Positions 22,795 to 26,691 of a DNA stretch of 26,691 nucleotides are shown here, piece by piece. The stretch lies in the NCBI GenBank assembly GCA_052034005.1, contig JBPOJB010000069.1:1-26691 (forward strand). The letters are read 5' to 3'. This stretch comes from JAAYDI01 sp052034005. GTDB lineage: Bacteria; Planctomycetota; Planctomycetia; Pirellulales; Pirellulaceae. The notes beneath the pieces are model-generated. The model worked only from the letters and a program-made list of their open reading frames with translations, was not told the origin of the DNA and searched no databases. Every line of letters begins with the position of its first letter. The first letter of the stretch is position 1. A program made the translations under genes and the position numbers.

Positions 22795-24582
22795 TCATCC
22801 GTCCTCTCGCACACTGAACTCGAGTTTCCATCGGCTGTCGCTCTGCGTGCTGACACACCACAGCTCGAACATGCCCAGCTCCGTGATCCGCGACTGGAAC
22901 CGGACCGGGACGTAGGGGTCGTCCAGCGCGGCGTCGACCGGTAGGACCGTCTCGAGCGAATCGGTCTCCACCAGCTCCTGGTCCGTCCACGCATCGAGCA
23001 GCGTGCCCGGCTGATCGGCCTTGCGCACCGCCGAGCTGAAGAACCGGAAATGCGCGGGCTCGCCCAGCACCAGCCCGATCTCGCCGGAGGGCACGTCGAT
23101 CTGCGTGCCTTCCTCCATGCCGAACGGCACGACACACATGGCGCGCAGCGGCCGCGGCGCGCCCGGGATGGCCAGGCCGGCCGTCTCCACGCCGATATAG
23201 TAGCTGCGCGCCACTCCGCCGCGGATCCGCATGCCGCCCCGCTCCTTGGCCCAACCGTAGTGCGCCGCGCCCCGCGCGACCGCGTGGTCCAGATCCGGCT
23301 CGCCTTCGAGCAACCGTGGCGGACGGCCGTCAGGGGCCCAGCTGCCGAGCACTTCCAGCAACCGTTGCCGGAGCGCCGCCGCCTTGAACACGCCGCCGTT
23401 CAAGAGCACGTGAGTCGGAACGGCCGCGCGCTGCTCCGCGCCGTGCGCCGTGAGAAAAGCGGCCAGGTGACGCGTCACCGCCGTGTCCTGCTCGTACGGC
23501 AGCCCGATCTCGCGGAACCCCGACGCCCGCCGGCGCCGCGGCGCTTCGTCCACGGAGCAGCGTGGAAAGAACCCGTCCACCAGCAGCTCGGTGGCCGTCT
23601 CGCGCGCGACCTCCACCGAGACCGTGCCGCCGATCAGCTTGCTGCCCCGACCCAGCACCGACACCGTGTGCGCGGGCGGCCCGCCGGGGTTCAACAGGGC
23701 CTCCTTCGCGTTGCGGCAGGCGTGCCAGAGCGACACCGTCTGCCACGGGTCCAGTTTGTGCCCCGCAGCCGCCAGGCGTTCGGCCGCATGGTACGCCAGC
23801 GCCAGGTCCATGTTGTCGCCGCCGACCAGCAGGTGATCGCCGACCGCCAGCCGCTGCAACTGCAGCTCACCGGCCGACTGCGTCACGTCAATCAACGTCA
23901 GGTCCGTCGTGCCGCCCCCCACGTCGCAGACCAGCAGCCGGTCGCCCACCTGCAGCAGTCTCCGCCAACGGTCGCCCTGGGCGGCCAGCCAGGCGTAGAC
24001 GGCCGCCTGCGGCTCCTCGATCAGAATGAAGTCGGGCGGGAAGCCGGCCGCCAGCGCCGCTTCATGGGTCAATTCCCGCGCCGCCGCGTCGAACGAGGCG
24101 GGCACGGTCAGCACGACACGCTGCGCGGCCAGCGGCGCCTCGGGATGCGCGGCGTCCCAGGCCGCGATCAGATGGTCCAGGTAGCGGCGCGCCGCGGCGA
24201 CCGGCGAGATCTTCGGCACGTCGCCCGGCGCGTCCCAGGGCAGGATCGCCTGGCGCCGGTCGACACGGCTGTAACACAACCAGGACTTCGCGGCGCCGAC
24301 CGTCCGCTGGGGCGCGTCGGCCGCCTTGCGGCGCGCGTACTCGCCCACCGCGAACTGCCGCTCGCGCGCCCACGGCACGTCCAACGCCCCGCCCCGCGCG
24401 TCGTGGTCGGCGGCCAGGTAGATGAACGCCGGCAACATCGTGCGGCGCTCGAGCGTCAGCGCGTCCACGAGCTGCGGGATCGCCAGCTCGTGGATCGTCG
24501 GCTCGTCCGCGTCCAGCGGCGTGTAGGCCAGCACGCAATTGGTCGTTCCCAGGTCCAGGCCCAGGACATATTGAGCACCCAT
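22795..24582 (-). CDS. Hsp70-like ATPase A
   Basis: This Hsp70-family ATPase has 595 residues from ATG 24582. A GTG at 24594 overlaps the stop of the upstream gene and would add four residues; GGAG lies 11 bases before the ATG but touches the GTG, so I favour the ATG. Phosphate loop 1 is LDLGTTNC (9-16), PASFD is at 161-165, EEPQAA at 189-194, and phosphate loop 2 is DVGGGTTDL (220-228). KSWLC at 99-103 and LLNGGVFKA further on are shared, with small changes, by Hsp70 B, pointing to an ancient duplication. No canonical DnaK peptide-binding domain or EEVD-like tail is seen. It sits between DUF2760 and Hsp70 B in a tightly packed operon, suggesting all three act together. Confidence 0.92.
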   Translation of the reverse strand: MGAQYVLGLDLGTTNCVLAYTPLDADEPTIHELAIPQLVDALTLERRTMLPAFIYLAADHDARGGALDVPWARERQFAVGEYARRKAADAPQRTVGAAKSWLCYSRVDRRQAILPWDAPGDVPKISPVAAARRYLDHLIAAWDAAHPEAPLAAQRVVLTVPASFDAAARELTHEAALAAGFPPDFILIEEPQAAVYAWLAAQGDRWRRLLQVGDRLLVCDVGGGTTDLTLIDVTQSAGELQLQRLAVGDHLLVGGDNMDLALAYHAAERLAAAGHKLDPWQTVSLWHACRNAKEALLNPGGPPAHTVSVLGRGSKLIGGTVSVEVARETATELLVDGFFPRCSVDEAPRRRRASGFREIGLPYEQDTAVTRHLAAFLTAHGAEQRAAVPTHVLLNGGVFKAAALRQRLLEVLGSWAPDGRPPRLLEGEPDLDHAVARGAAHYGWAKERGGMRIRGGVARSYYIGVETAGLAIPGAPRPLRAMCVVPFGMEEGTQIDVPSGEIGLVLGEPAHFRFFSSAVRKADQPGTLLDAWTDQELVETDSLETVLPVDAALDDPYVPVRFQSRITELGMFELWCVSTQSDSRWKLEFSVREDG

Positions 24583-24590
24583 GGTGTCGG

Positions 24591-25136
24591 TCACTCCAGC
24601 TCGACTTCCTCAGGCGCCACGATCATCCGCGCATCCGCACTGCCCGACCAGCTGGGCAGCTCGCAACGCCCCGCGATCCATCCGTGATGGACCAGCCGCC
24701 CGCGAAACGGCGGCGAGTCGGTCACGTTCCCGGTGAGCCGCCAGCGGCCCGTGTCATAGCCGGCCGGGACCTCGACCAGGCTGCCTTCCTCGAGATCGAC
24801 CAGCGGGCGGAGGTCGAACAGCCGATCGATCACGCGGCCGCAATCGCGCAGCACGTCGCGCGCCGCCGCTCCGACCTGCGCGTCGCTGTAATCGCCCAGC
24901 GGCTCCTGGATCATGTCGATCAGCCGCGCTTCCCGCTGCAGGGTCGCCAGCAGCGTAATCGCATCGTTCCGCTGCACCGCGCGCCCGCCCACGGGCTCCG
25001 CGACGCCGGTCCGCGGCGCGGCGGCCGGCTGCTCGACCGCCGTCGGCGGACCGTCCAGCGCGGCGCGCACCGCGCGCGCCGTCGCGCTGTCCAACAAGAC
25101 CCCGAAGAACACGCGAATTGCCAGCCAGATGCGCAT
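24591..25136 (-). CDS. DUF2760 family protein, first gene of the Hsp70 operon
   Basis: This 181-aa protein starts at ATG 25136 with GGAG eight bases upstream. It has a hydrophobic N-terminal segment (IWLAIRVFFGVLL, about 3-15), which may touch the membrane, then an Ala/Pro/Gly-rich linker. The conserved part follows: LLATLQREARLIDMIQE, then DAQVGAAARDVLRDCGRVIDR, and a beta-rich end. This matches DUF2760, a family commonly found next to divergent Hsp70 genes in planctomycetes and proteobacteria; its activity is unknown. Its stop overlaps the start region of Hsp70 A, which argues for translational coupling. A cofactor or adaptor for the two ATPases is the obvious inference. Confidence 0.88.
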   Translation of the reverse strand: MRIWLAIRVFFGVLLDSATARAVRAALDGPPTAVEQPAAAPRTGVAEPVGGRAVQRNDAITLLATLQREARLIDMIQEPLGDYSDAQVGAAARDVLRDCGRVIDRLFDLRPLVDLEEGSLVEVPAGYDTGRWRLTGNVTDSPPFRGRLVHHGWIAGRCELPSWSGSADARMIVAPEEVELE

Positions 25137-25227
25137 TTTTGAGACTCCGCACGGGGAGTTGGTGACCGTGACGCCGAACGATATCCTAATGGCCGAGTCC
25201 GATTTGGGCGAGGGAGGAGAGCGAGAC

Positions 25228-26328
25228 GTGTCACGAAACCTGACGCTGGTCATCCACGCGCTGCACGGCGGCGGGGCCGAACGCGTGGCGGCGACGATGG
25301 CGAACCGGTGGACGGCAGAAGGCGACCGCGTGACGCTCATCACGCTTGACAGCGTGGACTCGGACGTGTACCAGGTCGGCCCGCAGGTGGAGCGCGTGGG
25401 GTTGGGACTCATGCGGTTCTCCGGCAACTCGCTGCACGCCGGCTGGAACAACGCCCAGCGGATCCGCGGGCTGCGGCAGGCGATCCGCGCCGCGACGCCC
25501 GACTGTGTCGTGAGCATCACCGATCGCATGAACGTGCTGGCCCTGCTGGCCTCCCGCGGGTTCGATGCGCCCATCGTGATCGCCGAGCGGTCGGATCCGC
25601 GACATCAATCCATGGGCCGGATCTGGGAGCATCTGCGTCGCTGGACCTACCCGCGTTGCACTGCGGCCGTGGCTCAGACGCAGAGCGTCGCACAGCACCT
25701 GAGCGCGCTCGTCGGGCACCGGCCGGTCTACGTGATCCCCAACGGCGTCGTGGCGCCGGCGGTCACTGCCGCCGCGTTGACCGAGCGCGATGCGCGGACG
25801 GTGGTGGCCATGGGGCGACTGAGCCCCGAGAAAGGGTTTGATCTGCTGATCGAGGCGTTCGCCCGGCTGGCACCGCAGCATCCCGACTGGCAACTGCAGA
25901 TCGCCGGTGACGGCCCGCAACGCGCCGCGCTGCAACAAGAGGTCGATCGGCACGGGCTGGGCGCGCGGATCCAGCTGGTCGGCTGGGTCGCCGACCCGGC
26001 GGAGTTCCTGTCGCGGGGCGCGCTGTACGTGATGTCGTCGCGCTATGAAGGGTTCCCCACGTCGCTGCTGGAAGCCATGGCATGCGGCCTGGCGGTGATC
26101 AGCTCGGATTGCGATAGCGGGCCCCGCGCCATCATCCGGCCGGAAGTGGACGGCCTGCTGGTCCCCGTGGCGGATCCCGTGGCGATGATGCACGCAATCG
26201 ACCGACTCATCTCCGACCCGGTCACGCGGCATGGCCTGGGGGAGCGGGCGCGCGAGGTGGTCGACCGGTTCAGCATGGACCGGTTCATGCAGCGTTGGAA
26301 CGAGGTCGTCGACGCGTGCTTGACCTGA
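25228..26328 (+). CDS. GT4-family glycosyltransferase
   Basis: This 366-aa enzyme transfers a sugar from a nucleotide sugar to an acceptor, most likely a lipid-linked glycan or surface polysaccharide. I chose GTG 25228 because GGGAGGAG lies eight bases upstream and the protein then begins with the typical first strand and loop, SRNLTLVIHALHGGGAERV. ATG 25189 and earlier starts would run toward or into the DUF2760 gene. The GT-B fold is clear: N-terminal half to about 165, PNGV (171-174), MGRLSPEKGFDLLIEA, AGDGP (226-230), and the EX7E motif from Glu274 to Glu282 (EGFPTSLLEAM). The layout resembles PglH/PglJ-like and similar GT4 enzymes, but acceptor and sugar are not predictable. No polysaccharide gene cluster is visible at this end of the window. 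Confidence 0.93.
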   Translation: MSRNLTLVIHALHGGGAERVAATMANRWTAEGDRVTLITLDSVDSDVYQVGPQVERVGLGLMRFSGNSLHAGWNNAQRIRGLRQAIRAATPDCVVSITDRMNVLALLASRGFDAPIVIAERSDPRHQSMGRIWEHLRRWTYPRCTAAVAQTQSVAQHLSALVGHRPVYVIPNGVVAPAVTAAALTERDARTVVAMGRLSPEKGFDLLIEAFARLAPQHPDWQLQIAGDGPQRAALQQEVDRHGLGARIQLVGWVADPAEFLSRGALYVMSSRYEGFPTSLLEAMACGLAVISSDCDSGPRAIIRPEVDGLLVPVADPVAMMHAIDRLISDPVTRHGLGERAREVVDRFSMDRFMQRWNEVVDACLT

Positions 26329-26460
26329 CGTGTGGAGCCGGGCTGGCAACCCGGCGCGCCGGATGGAGCGGCGGCCGGCATCAGGAGCTGGCGCCCGCCA
26401 GGCCCGAGTCCCAACGGGACGGGCCTAAATGACCGTGCGCGATTCGGCCATCATGGATGA

Positions 26461-26586
26461 GAATGACGAAGCACGAAATACCCAAGCACGAAGGAATGAC
26501 GAAGCCCGAAGCTCGAAGAGCTTAGGCGGTCAACCGAGGATAACGCTCGTACGAACGTCCGGCTCGTCATTCGTGCTTCCTCATTC
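26461..26586. repeat. Inverted and degenerate AGCACGAA-type repeats
   Basis: In the gene-free end 26329-26691, the 17-base word at 26461-26477 (GAATGACGAAGCACGAA) recurs as its reverse complement at 26570-26586 with one mismatch. Between and around them, degenerate copies of ACGAAG and GCACGAA repeat. No protein-coding signal is seen; the open frame on the minus strand is a low-complexity Ser/Leu/His product. Confidence 0.65.
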
Positions 26587-26595
26587 GAAGAAGAC

Positions 26596-26633
26596 GAGTG
26601 CAGAGTGCAGAGCAAGGAGTGCAGACTGCAGAA
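26596..26633 (+). repeat. GTGCAGA tandem-like repeat
   Basis: Words of the form GAGTGCAGA occur back to back (GAGTGCAGAGTGCAGAG), then again as GAGTGCAGACTGCAGA after a short interruption. It is part of the same low-complexity tail as the AGCACGAA repeats and has no gene. Confidence 0.6.
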
Positions 26634-26656
26634 GGGGAGCAGTAGCAGATACCTTC

Positions 26657-26674
26657 CCCCCTTGTACAAGGGGG
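26657..26674. repeat. Perfect 18-bp palindrome CCCCCTTGTACAAGGGGG
   Basis: The 18 bases are their own reverse complement, and more G-rich sequence (GAGGGGGG) follows. It resembles short dispersed palindromes found between genes in many bacteria. A perfect palindrome has no loop, so it is more likely a repeat element or protein-binding site than a terminator. The window ends 17 bases later, so its full extent is unknown. Confidence 0.7.
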
Positions 26675-26691
26675 CACTGAGGGGGGTAAAA

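Noticed and set aside
26451..26669. 72-codon minus frame rich in Ser, Leu and His
   Set aside because: It is translated repeat sequence (AGCACGAA and GTGCAGA words) with no ribosome site or domain.

Overview
The window looks like chromosomal DNA of a GC-rich planctomycete, possibly a Pirellulales-like lineage. The phylum call rests on gene content: an 86-aa orphan family and a lipoprotein-like family I associate with Planctomycetota, a Tat-exported sugar-isomerase-like protein, and a DUF2760 gene in an operon with two divergent Hsp70 ATPases. It also rests on intergenic palindromes built on the word CCCAGGGC. The order-level call is a guess. I see no tRNA, rRNA, CRISPR array, intact transposase or phage gene.

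Left part (1-4886). This section is gene-poor. A secreted SMP-30/gluconolactonase-like protein (minus) and a large secreted protein with GATase-like and TIM-barrel-like parts (plus) are separated by repeat-rich DNA. The long gap 3638-4886 holds a remnant of an RHS/YD-repeat gene, two near-identical 19-bp direct repeats bracketing it, a strong palindrome and a dispersed 23-bp repeat also found near position 321.

Middle part (4887-16405). Next come a Tat-signal sugar-isomerase-like protein (plus), then minus-strand genes for ribonuclease HI, a membrane histidine kinase with a c-type heme motif, and PriA. Divergent from priA is nadD, which faces the 86-aa gene tail to tail. A soluble NtrB-like histidine kinase (plus) faces a small planctomycete lipoprotein (minus), and divergent from that is a secreted VIT + vWA protein (plus).

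Right part (16590-26691). The most distinctive locus is a single 1091-codon gene that joins all three parts of the AmmeMemoRadiSam system: radical SAM enzyme, AMMECR1 and Memo. The first junction is a Pro/Gln microsatellite linker followed by an in-frame ATG with a good Shine-Dalgarno sequence. A second, degenerate AMMECR1-like domain seems to lie between the AMMECR1 and Memo parts. Convergent to it is the tight minus-strand operon DUF2760 - Hsp70 (A) - Hsp70 (B). A GT4 glycosyltransferase is divergent from that operon. The window ends in 360 bases of low-complexity repeats and palindromes.

How the genes work together: apart from the Hsp70 operon and the fused AmmeMemoRadiSam gene, the neighbours do not form one obvious pathway. 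PriA (replication restart), RNase HI (RNA-DNA hybrid removal) and NadD (NAD synthesis) are housekeeping genes. The two histidine kinases have no response regulator in the window.
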